Source: JAGOTP01 sp964415465
GTDB lineage: Bacteria; Patescibacteriota; Patescibacteriia; 2-12-FULL-60-25
DNA length: 33,850 bases
Direction: 5' to 3'
NCBI GenBank assembly: GCA_964415465.1
Contig: CAYQAL010000008.1
Span: 1-33,850 of the forward strand
Part shown: one piece after another, positions 15,393 to 22,497 of the stretch
Layout: each line of letters starts with the position of its first letter
Numbering within the stretch: position 1 is the stretch's first letter
Program-made: the position numbers and the translations under genes
Notes under the pieces: model-generated
What the model saw: the letters and a program-made list of their open reading frames with translations, nothing else
Told to the model about the DNA's origin: nothing
The model's database searches: none

Positions 15393-18222
15393 ACAAGGAA
15401 GGAGCAATAAAAGACAACGCAAACACCTGGTCGTTCACGAGCGGACCAGACCAGACGAGCGAACCCGGGCTACGCGCGACGTCCTCACGATTCACCCAAC
15501 GAACATCCCAGTTGGTTGGATAGTCGATCTGTACACGTGTGGCACGATCGGTTTTTCCCGATTGACTGGTTAAGTAGAGCGTATACGCTCCGCCGGTGGA
15601 AACAGCCGTCGCGTCATACTCGGCTAATGCGCGCTCGGACAATTCTTGCACGGTAAACGGCAAGCGATATTTGAAGACGGTACGAGAAGTGGTTCCTGGA
15701 CGAAGCTGCACCCACGCTCCGAAGGCCGTGCGATCAAACTCCTGCGTGATATCGACACCTTGTGGACCTGTACGCGCGAGAGTAACCAACCTGTTCAAAT
15801 CTGGATCTGGAAGATCTTGTGGGAGTGGGAGTTTATAGGCAGTCGTTGTAGGTGGCTGGACTCCTTCAACCGACAGGAGCTCTGAGCCCAACGGAACATA
15901 GAGACGCACATATTCTACATTGTTTGCGCCGCGGAAGAGCTCTCCCCACTTCCCATCATGCGCGCGATCCAGTGTAACCGTCGTCTCAATCTGGCCATTC
16001 GGCAAAATCTGCACACGCTGATCAACCGTTTCGCGAATCACCGCATCCGTTTTCTGGCCGCCGATGTTGGCTCCGATCACACTCAGCGCGTCCCCCTTCG
16101 TTGGCTTTAGACGACCGGCCCAGCCAAATTGTTCCGCATACGCCTGCAATCCTTCATCCCTAAACCACAGCTGAATATCTTTTCGCTTGAGCGACTCGTC
16201 CAAAACCGAGGCTAACCGAAGCATGTCTTCAGGAGATGTAGCCTTCAACCGTTCCAAGAGGACAGGGAACAGATCACCAATGATCTTCTTTGGTTTATTC
16301 TCTTCCTTATCATACTCAAGCTCTACAGCTTTCTGTAGTTCTAACTGAATGTTATCTGCCGTAAATGTTTTGCCATATTCAGGTAGTTCAATCGGCCCCG
16401 TGAAACGGAGCAACGGCTCGAGTACCGTAGCGTTAATCCCAATAACGCCGTCCAAGGTAGATTGCCCGCCTTGACTCCAGAACCAACGAATCTTGTCCGC
16501 TGACGCTGCAAAATCTGGAAACCAGTTTGCATCCTGGAACTCCCAACGAGGGTTCACTAAATGAAGTGGTTTTGGCGCCAACACGCGACTCTTTAACTGA
16601 CTGCGCAAATCATAGGGACCGCCACCCGGCACAAAGACGCGATCAATCTCTCCACGGTCGATCATGACTTCCGCCACGGATCCCATGAATCCCCCACTCG
16701 GTCGAAGCTCAGCTTGGTTCTGGAAAACGAGTAAGTACGTTTGCTCGCGTGACTCACCCATAAGCAATCGGACAAAACGGAGCGTCTTCGAGACGTCTTC
16801 CAGGGCCTGTGAACCATTTTCAATCGCCTCTCGAGCTTGGACAACGTGCTTCCGCTCAGATTCAGATAAGGCATTTTCATCTACTTCTCCCATGCGAGTT
16901 TTCGCCTGAACCAAGGCCGGACGCGCAGCATCGATGTACGTCTGGAGGGTTGAAATACGCTCAATCGGATATCGCGCCTGCATCTTTAAGGCCTCTTGGA
17001 CCCCTTCCGTCACCAATCTACCAGCTTTCGTGGCCTGCGTTCCAGCATCCAGCAACGCCACACTGCTGCGATATGCATCACGTGTTTGCGGCAGAGAACG
17101 AACAATCAAGGTCGCCAATCCATTTACTTGGCGGAGACCGTCTTCTGCCGCTCGAAATCGCTCAGAGGCTAGAGCCAGCGCAGACGGCGCATCAAGGAGC
17201 GGGTTCGCTGAATCAGATACACGAGCGACCTGTTCAACTGCTGAGCGACTTTGACTTAAGCTTTCTTCGACGGTTCCACGAAAGGACCGAGACAAAGACA
17301 CGGCCCCTGCCGGCAAACTCACGACCAAAAGAAGCGCTGCCAAACCTCCAAAGATTTTTACAAAATCCAAGCGCGGGACGAGAACCGGCACATCCCACTC
17401 TTGTTCCGTCTGAGTGATCACTTCCTCGCCCTTCAGCTCGATCTCAGAGACCAACTCCTCCACACGTTCCGCTTCGCGCGAGAACAAACCTGAAACGCGA
17501 TGACGTAAGACCGCTAAACGATAGCCAAAGGAAGGTGAAGCGGCATCAGCGCCCGTGGTCCATTGATGATCAAAATCCGCTGGCAACAGATGTTCATCTG
17601 CTTCGACTCTCACTTGGCGTACTACGCTTGGAGCAACAATCGCCCGTCGTTCTGCACGATCAATTTCCCAACGAATAAAAGGCGCGCGAAGACGTGCCCA
17701 AAGCGTGTACGCTTCTCGGAAGGCTACCTCTGGGTCACCTGGTGTGAACTGATGATGAAAAACAAACGGATCGATATCCGGAATATGTAGGTCAATCGCT
17801 TCAACCAAAAGCGCTTCAGACGACACAGCAAGATCCGCCGGCAAACTCCAATGGTGGACCGACCGCTCGCGTGGCGTACGCGCTTCCTGTTCAATCGGCT
17901 GAACCAATCCTCGTACGCTTACCAAAAATGGACTTTGTGTATGCGCACGATGCTGAACCGGAATACGGACTGGACCTTTGTGAGACGCTCGCAACTGAAC
18001 CGAGGGGGCCTGATGCGCTTGCACCTGAACCCCGATCGATTCGGATGCATTTTTCTTTTGAGTACGTAAAACATTCCGTCGAAGTTTTCTTCGAGTTCGA
18101 CGCTTCGCTTCCGGCACCGGCTCTGGACCACCGACTTGAGACAAAAGAGTATCTAAGAACGCTTGTTCGTCGGCAGAAAGTCCATCCCGGTCTGGCAGGG
18201 CGTTAGAGGCAGGATCGCGCAT
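15358..18222 (-). CDS. DUF4012-containing membrane protein
   Basis: A 954-residue protein. The first 290 residues are charged and probably cytoplasmic, a transmembrane helix follows (about 290-315), and the outer part contains the DUF4012 signature around residue 500: QTYLLVFQNQAELRPSGGFM, then a glycine-rich GGGPYDLR. The family is widespread in Patescibacteria and Gram-positive bacteria and is often placed next to envelope or polysaccharide genes; its biochemical function is not established. It leads the three-gene surface unit and has a candidate promoter (18247-18274). Confidence 0.85.
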   Translation of the reverse strand: MRDPASNALPDRDGLSADEQAFLDTLLSQVGGPEPVPEAKRRTRRKLRRNVLRTQKKNASESIGVQVQAHQAPSVQLRASHKGPVRIPVQHRAHTQSPFLVSVRGLVQPIEQEARTPRERSVHHWSLPADLAVSSEALLVEAIDLHIPDIDPFVFHHQFTPGDPEVAFREAYTLWARLRAPFIRWEIDRAERRAIVAPSVVRQVRVEADEHLLPADFDHQWTTGADAASPSFGYRLAVLRHRVSGLFSREAERVEELVSEIELKGEEVITQTEQEWDVPVLVPRLDFVKIFGGLAALLLVVSLPAGAVSLSRSFRGTVEESLSQSRSAVEQVARVSDSANPLLDAPSALALASERFRAAEDGLRQVNGLATLIVRSLPQTRDAYRSSVALLDAGTQATKAGRLVTEGVQEALKMQARYPIERISTLQTYIDAARPALVQAKTRMGEVDENALSESERKHVVQAREAIENGSQALEDVSKTLRFVRLLMGESREQTYLLVFQNQAELRPSGGFMGSVAEVMIDRGEIDRVFVPGGGPYDLRSQLKSRVLAPKPLHLVNPRWEFQDANWFPDFAASADKIRWFWSQGGQSTLDGVIGINATVLEPLLRFTGPIELPEYGKTFTADNIQLELQKAVELEYDKEENKPKKIIGDLFPVLLERLKATSPEDMLRLASVLDESLKRKDIQLWFRDEGLQAYAEQFGWAGRLKPTKGDALSVIGANIGGQKTDAVIRETVDQRVQILPNGQIETTVTLDRAHDGKWGELFRGANNVEYVRLYVPLGSELLSVEGVQPPTTTAYKLPLPQDLPDPDLNRLVTLARTGPQGVDITQEFDRTAFGAWVQLRPGTTSRTVFKYRLPFTVQELSERALAEYDATAVSTGGAYTLYLTSQSGKTDRATRVQIDYPTNWDVRWVNREDVARSPGSLVWSGPLVNDQVFALSFIAPSLYDQASAKQKDN

Positions 18223-18246
18223 GAAATGTCCCGAAGGATCACCGAC

Positions 18247-18274
18247 TGATTAAAGACCAAAAAATGGTCGTCAA
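18247..18274 (-). promoter_or_regulatory. Candidate promoter of the surface-protein unit
   Basis: TTGACG (18269-18274), 16-base spacer, TAATCA (18247-18252) on the minus strand, 24 bases before the DUF4012 start. A second possible -10 (TATGAT) lies further upstream. Confidence 0.45.
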
Positions 18275-18316
18275 TCGCCCGTATCATACCATTCACAAGA
18301 CCGTTTCAAAAGAAGC

Positions 18317-18345
18317 TTGGCAAATCTTAGGTTTCCCGCTATTAT
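18317..18345 (+). promoter_or_regulatory. Promoter of tRNA-Pro(UGG)
   Basis: TTGGCA (18317-18322), 17-base spacer, TATTAT (18340-18345), ending 22 bases before the mature tRNA 5' end. Confidence 0.65.
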
Positions 18346-18367
18346 CCTCGCACATTGTGCAAAGAGT

Positions 18368-18441
18368 CGGGGCGTAGCTCAGTTGGCTAGAGCGCCTGCT
18401 TTGGGAGCAGGAGGCCGCAGGTTCAAGTCCTGTCACCCCGA
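18368..18441 (+). tRNA. tRNA-Pro, anticodon TGG
   Basis: A 74-base cloverleaf: acceptor CGGGGCG with CACCCCG (one mismatch-like G-C/C end at the inner pair), D stem GCTC/GAGC, anticodon stem CCTGC/GCAGG with loop TTTGGGA (anticodon UGG, reads CCA and wobbling codons), T loop TTCAAGT and discriminator A. CCA is not encoded. Its body is very similar to the tRNA-Pro(GGG) at 8005-8078, so the two are probably paralogues. Confidence 0.95.
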
Positions 18442-18464
18442 CCCTCGGCACAATGGTTTGTTTT

Positions 18465-18749
18465 TTAGGCCAATACTCGCTGCCGTAGAGGAGTAGATGG
18501 CTCAATCCGGCATACCTCTTCCAAGGACCACTTCAGGGATTCTGTGCAAAAACGAAGACGGAAGGCCTGGGATCCGTCTGATACGGAGAAAAAGTAGACT
18601 CGACGCTGACCGACTCGCTCAGCATGCATAAAGAGAAGGCGCTTCACTTGATGAAAACGATCATTCCATTTGAAAACCATCGGCTCAGGGTGCCCTTCCC
18701 GAAAAGACATCATGACGTCGATCGGAGCCTGCACTTTTCGATAGATCAT
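18465..18749 (-). CDS. Small DUF6504-like protein downstream of lexA
   Basis: A 94-residue basic protein. The central pattern (EPMVFKWNDRFHQVKRLL, a beta segment with YFFSVSDG, then FRLRFC and WSLEEV) resembles DUF6504, a small domain that in Actinobacteria accompanies Y-family polymerase/ImuB mutagenesis genes. It lies 73 bases downstream of lexA on the same strand without an obvious terminator, so it is probably co-transcribed with it and would be SOS-controlled. Family assignment is by pattern and only moderately sure. It converges on tRNA-Pro(UGG). Confidence 0.6.
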   Translation of the reverse strand: MIYRKVQAPIDVMMSFREGHPEPMVFKWNDRFHQVKRLLFMHAERVGQRRVYFFSVSDGSQAFRLRFCTESLKWSLEEVCRIEPSTPLRQRVLA

Positions 18750-18822
18750 AGAGAAGGAGAAAGGGGAAAAAGATACACAAAACCAACCAAGGCCATTGGG
18801 ACAAGAAGAGAACGTACGTGAG

Positions 18823-19446
18823 TTAGTGACTAAACGATCGGATGACTCCTTTCACTACACCCTGAATGAGTGGGTCATAACAAAAGATCGGCTTCATGGT
18901 TTTGTTGGCTGGCTGAAGACGGATTCGCCCACGCTCTCGATAGAACTTTTTGAGCGTAGCGTAGGCGTTATCAAGTAGAGCGACGACAACATCTCCATTT
19001 CGGGGCGAAGGATTGCGCTCAACTACGACATAGTCGCCATCCAGAATTCCTTCTTCAATCATCGACTCCCCCTTCACTTTGAGGATATATGTATTTGATG
19101 GATCTGAAGCAAGCTCAGCAGGCACCGCTAATGTTTCGCGACGATCCTCGACCGCTTCAATTGGCTGGCCTGCCGTAATGAGCCCCATGAGCGGCAACAA
19201 GACACTTCGCCCCCAACGCACGGCACGATCGGTTGGCTGAAGCTCTCGGTTGCCCGCCTCTTTCTCAGACTCCTGTAAGTAGCCACGCTGGCGAAGCGCT
19301 TGCACATGAACATGTACCGTTGACGGAGAAGCCAACTTCAACCCGCTGGCGATCTCACGATACGAAGGAGCAAATCCTCGATCATGGATGTACTGAACGA
19401 TGAAGTCCAGAACCTCTTTCTGCTTGGGAGTAAGTGCGTTCGCCAT
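18823..19446 (-). CDS. lexA: LexA repressor
   Basis: SOS repressor with self-cleaving protease domain, 207 residues. The N-terminal winged helix includes PSYREIASGLKLASPSTVHVH; the cleavage site is an Ala-Gly pair in GLITAGQP; the catalytic serine is in GESM and the catalytic lysine in YATLKKFY. All key residues are present. The start MANALTPKQKEV (19446) is preferred because the -10 box TAATTT lies eight bases upstream, implying a leaderless mRNA. The promoter is overlaid by three GAAC boxes, consistent with self-repression. Confidence 0.95.
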   Translation of the reverse strand: MANALTPKQKEVLDFIVQYIHDRGFAPSYREIASGLKLASPSTVHVHVQALRQRGYLQESEKEAGNRELQPTDRAVRWGRSVLLPLMGLITAGQPIEAVEDRRETLAVPAELASDPSNTYILKVKGESMIEEGILDGDYVVVERNPSPRNGDVVVALLDNAYATLKKFYRERGRIRLQPANKTMKPIFCYDPLIQGVVKGVIRSFSH

Positions 19447-19449
19447 ATA

Positions 19450-19475
19450 GAACAAAATTAGAACAAAAGCAGAAC
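19450..19475. promoter_or_regulatory. Triple direct-repeat LexA box
   Basis: GAAC occurs at 19450, 19461 and 19472, each pair separated by seven bases, that is GAAC-N7-GAAC-N7-GAAC. GAAC/GTTC-N7 direct repeats are the LexA site described in alphaproteobacteria, unlike the palindromic boxes of E. coli or Bacillus. The boxes cover the lexA -10 and spacer. Binding is inferred. Confidence 0.6.
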
Positions 19476-19483
19476 GCGGTCAA
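19455..19483 (-). promoter_or_regulatory. Promoter of lexA
   Basis: TTGACC (19478-19483), 17-base spacer, TAATTT (19455-19460) on the minus strand, with the ATG eight bases beyond the -10, so transcription should begin at or next to the start codon. Confidence 0.65.
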
Positions 19484-19841
19484 GGTCCTTTATATTCGAA
19501 TATTTTGTCATTTATCCACAATTGAATCGTCCCTGTGCGTATTCGTGTGGACAAGACTGGAACGAGAGAGGGTCATTTTAGACCCTCGTCAAGCAACCAC
19601 AAGAGAGCTATTCAGCGTTAGGCGTTTAGTGAACACCTTCATTAAAAAGATGCAGAGGTTTCATTCATCTTTAAGAAACAGTGTTCGGACATCGCCTAAC
19701 AATCTAGTCGAGCAAAACAACTTTTTTCTCTCCATGCGCACCCTTTCCACATGCAAGAAAAAAGTCATGACATGATGAATAGGAAGGCCTGAGAACAACG
19801 ACGCTTCACCCGATCCGTCGAAGGATCAGCCGCCTCACATA
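19484..19841. other. Non-coding region between lexA and the lamin-tail gene
   Basis: About 360 bases without a credible gene. It holds a hairpin with 7-bp arms (GAGGGTC 19568-19574, GACCCTC 19581-19587), the nested fold described separately (19617-19700), a loose inverted repeat ACTTTTTTC/GAAAAAAGT further on, and a 5-bp hairpin (GATCC 19812-19816, GGATC 19823-19827) just before the next gene. No clear sigma-70 promoter for the plus-strand gene was found. Confidence 0.6.
19617..19700. ncRNA. Candidate structured RNA (nested three-helix fold)
   Basis: Three concentric pairings are visible: GTTAGGCG (19617-19624) with CGCCTAAC (19693-19700); TGAACAC (19630-19636) with GTGTTCG (19681-19687, one G-T pair); and AAAGATG (19646-19652) with CATCTTT (19666-19672). 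Internal loops are nearly symmetric. It could be a leader element of the downstream gene or an independent small RNA on either strand. No known class is recognised. Confidence 0.4.
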
Positions 19842-22361
19842 ATGCCATTTCCCCGTGTTCGGGGACGAGCGATACTCTCGTCCCTCTTGGTTTGGTGTAC
19901 CCTTTTTACCCCCTTACAAGGCGCGTTCGCTGCCGAGTCACCTCCTCGTATCTTGATCGGTGAGGTTCAGTGGTCCGGTTCATCAAGGTCAACTGCGGAT
20001 GAGTGGTTAGAGCTATGGAATGTGAGTTCAGAACCTGTGAGCTTGAACGGCTGGTCACTCATGGGCGGAAGTGAACGACCGATCTTCTTTGCGAGCACAA
20101 CCATCCTCGCTCCACAGCAAACGCTCCTCATCGCAAACTATGCAGCAAACTCAGACAAAACGCTCCTCGTGAATCAGACGATCGCGATCGCTACGAGCAG
20201 TCTTTCGCTTTCGAACGATCATTTAGCCTTAGAACTACGTGATCAAACTGGACAAGTACAAGATAGCATCGCGTCTACCACAAAACCTCCAGCGGGAAGT
20301 TCAACGCCCGTGAATACGAGTATGATCAGAACACGCACCACTTCCGGTTGGAGCTGGAGATCAGCTACGAGCACCTTCTTTGTCGACGCTCCAGATCTAG
20401 GAACACCTGGCGTGTGCGACGAGTGTTCTACACCTCAACCTCCAACGGTAACCGTAGAAGAACCCGAAGAAGAGTCAGAAACAGCACCGGAAACAGAAGT
20501 ACCCGAACTTGATCCGGAAGAAGCGGACCTCTACGGCGTGACACCGATCGATCATCTCGAAGAACAACAAACCGAACCTATCGATTCAGATCCTTATGAA
20601 TCCCCTTCTCTCGGAACGAGCACGCAAGCTCTTCCTGAACTATCAGAAACTTCCGAACCCCTTGAAGTCACCCACACGAGCTCTACCGAGAACCTCGACC
20701 ATGAAGAAGAAACTCCCACCTTCAGCCCTCCAACTTCGACTGTCGCTGTAACGACGAGCTCAACGGCGAACCTGGCAACCAGTACGTCATCCGTTCCAGA
20801 AACAACGATCTCAACCTCTACAACCGACATTGCAACTTCTTCCGCAGCAGTAGCGCTACCACCTCCCCAGCCTTCAGTACAAATCACTTCTCCCCTTCCT
20901 CCACCTCCACTCAATCCGAGCTCATTCGACCCAGTGATGACAGAAATCATGGCCGCACCAGCAACAAACGATACGGAATGGATCGAGCTCAGACTACCGG
21001 ACGGTGCAAGCCCGCTACGCTATATTGATTGGAAGCTACAAGCCGATGGAAAAAGCGTCTTCGCCTTCACCGCTCCCGCACTCCAAGCCCTGAATCCTCA
21101 AGGAAATTATCTCCTTCTCGCTTGGAAGACGGCTAAGTTAAAGAATACCGGTGCTACCCTTCGCCTCATTCGTGCCGATGGCACCATCGCGCAAGAAGTC
21201 CGCTACGGAAACAGCACGAAAGGCACAAGCTGGATTCGGGATGAAGTCTCTGGCAGCTGGAAACTCACACGAACGCCAACAAAAGGTGCGACGAATGTCC
21301 TAGAAGCTGTTCTTCCTGCGGCAGTTACAACAAAGGTCCCCGCCAGCACTCCAAAGACAGTCGCCACGAAAGCCACTCATACGCCCAAGAAAACAACAGC
21401 TCAAACTCGTTCATCCACTGTCGTTCCAAAAAGTAGTGGCGCCATAAAATCACTTGAACTCGCAACAGCTTCAAAGACTTCGGCCTCGAAGAAAGAAGCG
21501 ACGTCTACCAAAAAGCCTACGAGCACTAAAACGACAACGACGAAGCCAAAAGCAGCAACCAAGAAAGCGGCGGCTAAACCCGCGAAAAAAGCCTCTACAA
21601 AATCTTCGCTCATTCTCCCTACCCATGTGACTCACTTCGAACAGATTCCCCCTGAACAACTCTCACCTAAAGTTCGTGTTCGGCTACAAGGCCTCGTCGG
21701 ATCTACCGTTGGCGTCTTCGGCAAACAAAAATTCGTTTTGCTCGCACCAGACGGTCGTGGACTCCTGGTAAAAACTACGACAGACCAGCCAAGCCCAGAA
21801 CTCGGCATGAGTATCGAGTTAACCGGACAGCTCTTTGCGAATGATGAAGGCGTCCAACTTCAGATGCAGGCTGGTGATCGCTGGAAAACGGTTCCAGCCA
21901 TGACCACTACAACCCCACGCCTCGTCGATTGGACCGCTCCCGGCCTTGAAGACCAGTGGAGCTTCACAAAGCTCGAAGGCCTCGTGACCGATAGTCGCGC
22001 TACCTCGATTGTCCTCGAAAGCCAGATTGGAGAAGTCACGATCCCGATCAAAGCCATCGTCGGGTACCGTGCCCAACGGGTAAAAACGGGCGATACGATC
22101 GAGGTTAGTGGTATCTTTGACGGTCGAAGCGGCCTCTGGAAAATCCAACCCTCCAAAGCCTCGGATATCGTAATCTTGAAGCACCCCGAACCAGAAACCA
22201 AAACGGCAGCCATAAGCCCCAGTAACACAAAACTCCCCTGGAATGCCATCGGAATCGCTGTTGGTAGCATCGGAGCAATTGAAGGAATCCGTCGTTGGCT
22301 AGAGCGACGCAGGGCGACCTTGCAAGCCAAAGCGACCCCTGCTACTATCCTGGGCGCGTAA
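19842..22361 (+). CDS. Secreted/membrane-anchored protein with lamin-tail domains
   Basis: An 839-residue surface protein. A signal peptide ends near residue 30 (FTPLQGAFA). A first lamin-tail domain follows (IGEVQWSG, DEWLELWN, LNGWSL), then a long acidic Thr/Ser/Pro-rich linker, a second lamin-tail-like domain near residue 365 (MTEIMAAPATNDTEWIELR), a Lys/Thr/Ala-rich linker, a beta-rich OB-fold-like region (about 605-790), and a C-terminal transmembrane helix with a basic tail (WLERRR). Lamin-tail domains in bacteria occur in secreted nucleases and surface proteins; no nuclease motif is seen here. It ends 11 bases before tRNA-Gly. Confidence 0.85.
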   Translation: MPFPRVRGRAILSSLLVWCTLFTPLQGAFAAESPPRILIGEVQWSGSSRSTADEWLELWNVSSEPVSLNGWSLMGGSERPIFFASTTILAPQQTLLIANYAANSDKTLLVNQTIAIATSSLSLSNDHLALELRDQTGQVQDSIASTTKPPAGSSTPVNTSMIRTRTTSGWSWRSATSTFFVDAPDLGTPGVCDECSTPQPPTVTVEEPEEESETAPETEVPELDPEEADLYGVTPIDHLEEQQTEPIDSDPYESPSLGTSTQALPELSETSEPLEVTHTSSTENLDHEEETPTFSPPTSTVAVTTSSTANLATSTSSVPETTISTSTTDIATSSAAVALPPPQPSVQITSPLPPPPLNPSSFDPVMTEIMAAPATNDTEWIELRLPDGASPLRYIDWKLQADGKSVFAFTAPALQALNPQGNYLLLAWKTAKLKNTGATLRLIRADGTIAQEVRYGNSTKGTSWIRDEVSGSWKLTRTPTKGATNVLEAVLPAAVTTKVPASTPKTVATKATHTPKKTTAQTRSSTVVPKSSGAIKSLELATASKTSASKKEATSTKKPTSTKTTTTKPKAATKKAAAKPAKKASTKSSLILPTHVTHFEQIPPEQLSPKVRVRLQGLVGSTVGVFGKQKFVLLAPDGRGLLVKTTTDQPSPELGMSIELTGQLFANDEGVQLQMQAGDRWKTVPAMTTTTPRLVDWTAPGLEDQWSFTKLEGLVTDSRATSIVLESQIGEVTIPIKAIVGYRAQRVKTGDTIEVSGIFDGRSGLWKIQPSKASDIVILKHPEPETKTAAISPSNTKLPWNAIGIAVGSIGAIEGIRRWLERRRATLQAKATPATILGA

Positions 22362-22372
22362 TTAGCGCCCAA

Positions 22373-22447
22373 GCGGGTATCGTATAGCGGCTATTATGCG
22401 TCCTTGCCAAGGACGAGATGGGGGTTCGACTCCCCCTACCCGCTCCA
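22373..22447 (+). tRNA. tRNA-Gly, anticodon GCC, hosting the integration site
   Basis: Acceptor GCGGGTA pairs with TACCCGC, discriminator T and an encoded CCA. The anticodon stem CGTCC/GGACG frames loop TTGCCAA (anticodon GCC, reads GGC/GGU); the T stem is GGGGG/CCCCC with loop TTCGACT. The D arm is GTAT/ATGC-like and slightly irregular. Unlike the two proline tRNAs it encodes CCA. The last 23 bases of the gene plus one base after it recur at 28094-28117, showing that its 3' end is an attachment site; the gene remains intact. Confidence 0.95.
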
Positions 22448-22448
22448 A
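22425..22448 (+). repeat. Left attachment-site copy (attL), inside tRNA-Gly
   Basis: Begins TTCGACTCCCCC in the T arm and runs one base past the CCA. It is identical over 24 bases to 28094-28117; the flanking bases differ on both sides (G versus A before, C versus A after), which fixes the repeat limits. Confidence 0.85.
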
Positions 22449-22453
22449 CAAGA

Positions 22454-22483
22454 ACACTTCGAGTAATCGAGGTGTTTTTGTTT
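22454..22483 (+). terminator. Terminator just after tRNA-Gly
   Basis: Nine-bp stem (ACACTTCGA 22454-22462 with TCGAGGTGT 22467-22475, one T-G pair), loop GTAA, then TTTTTGTTT. It lies on the element side of attL, so the element supplies the tRNA with a new terminator. Confidence 0.8.
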
Positions 22484-22497
22484 ATGTAAATACAGGC

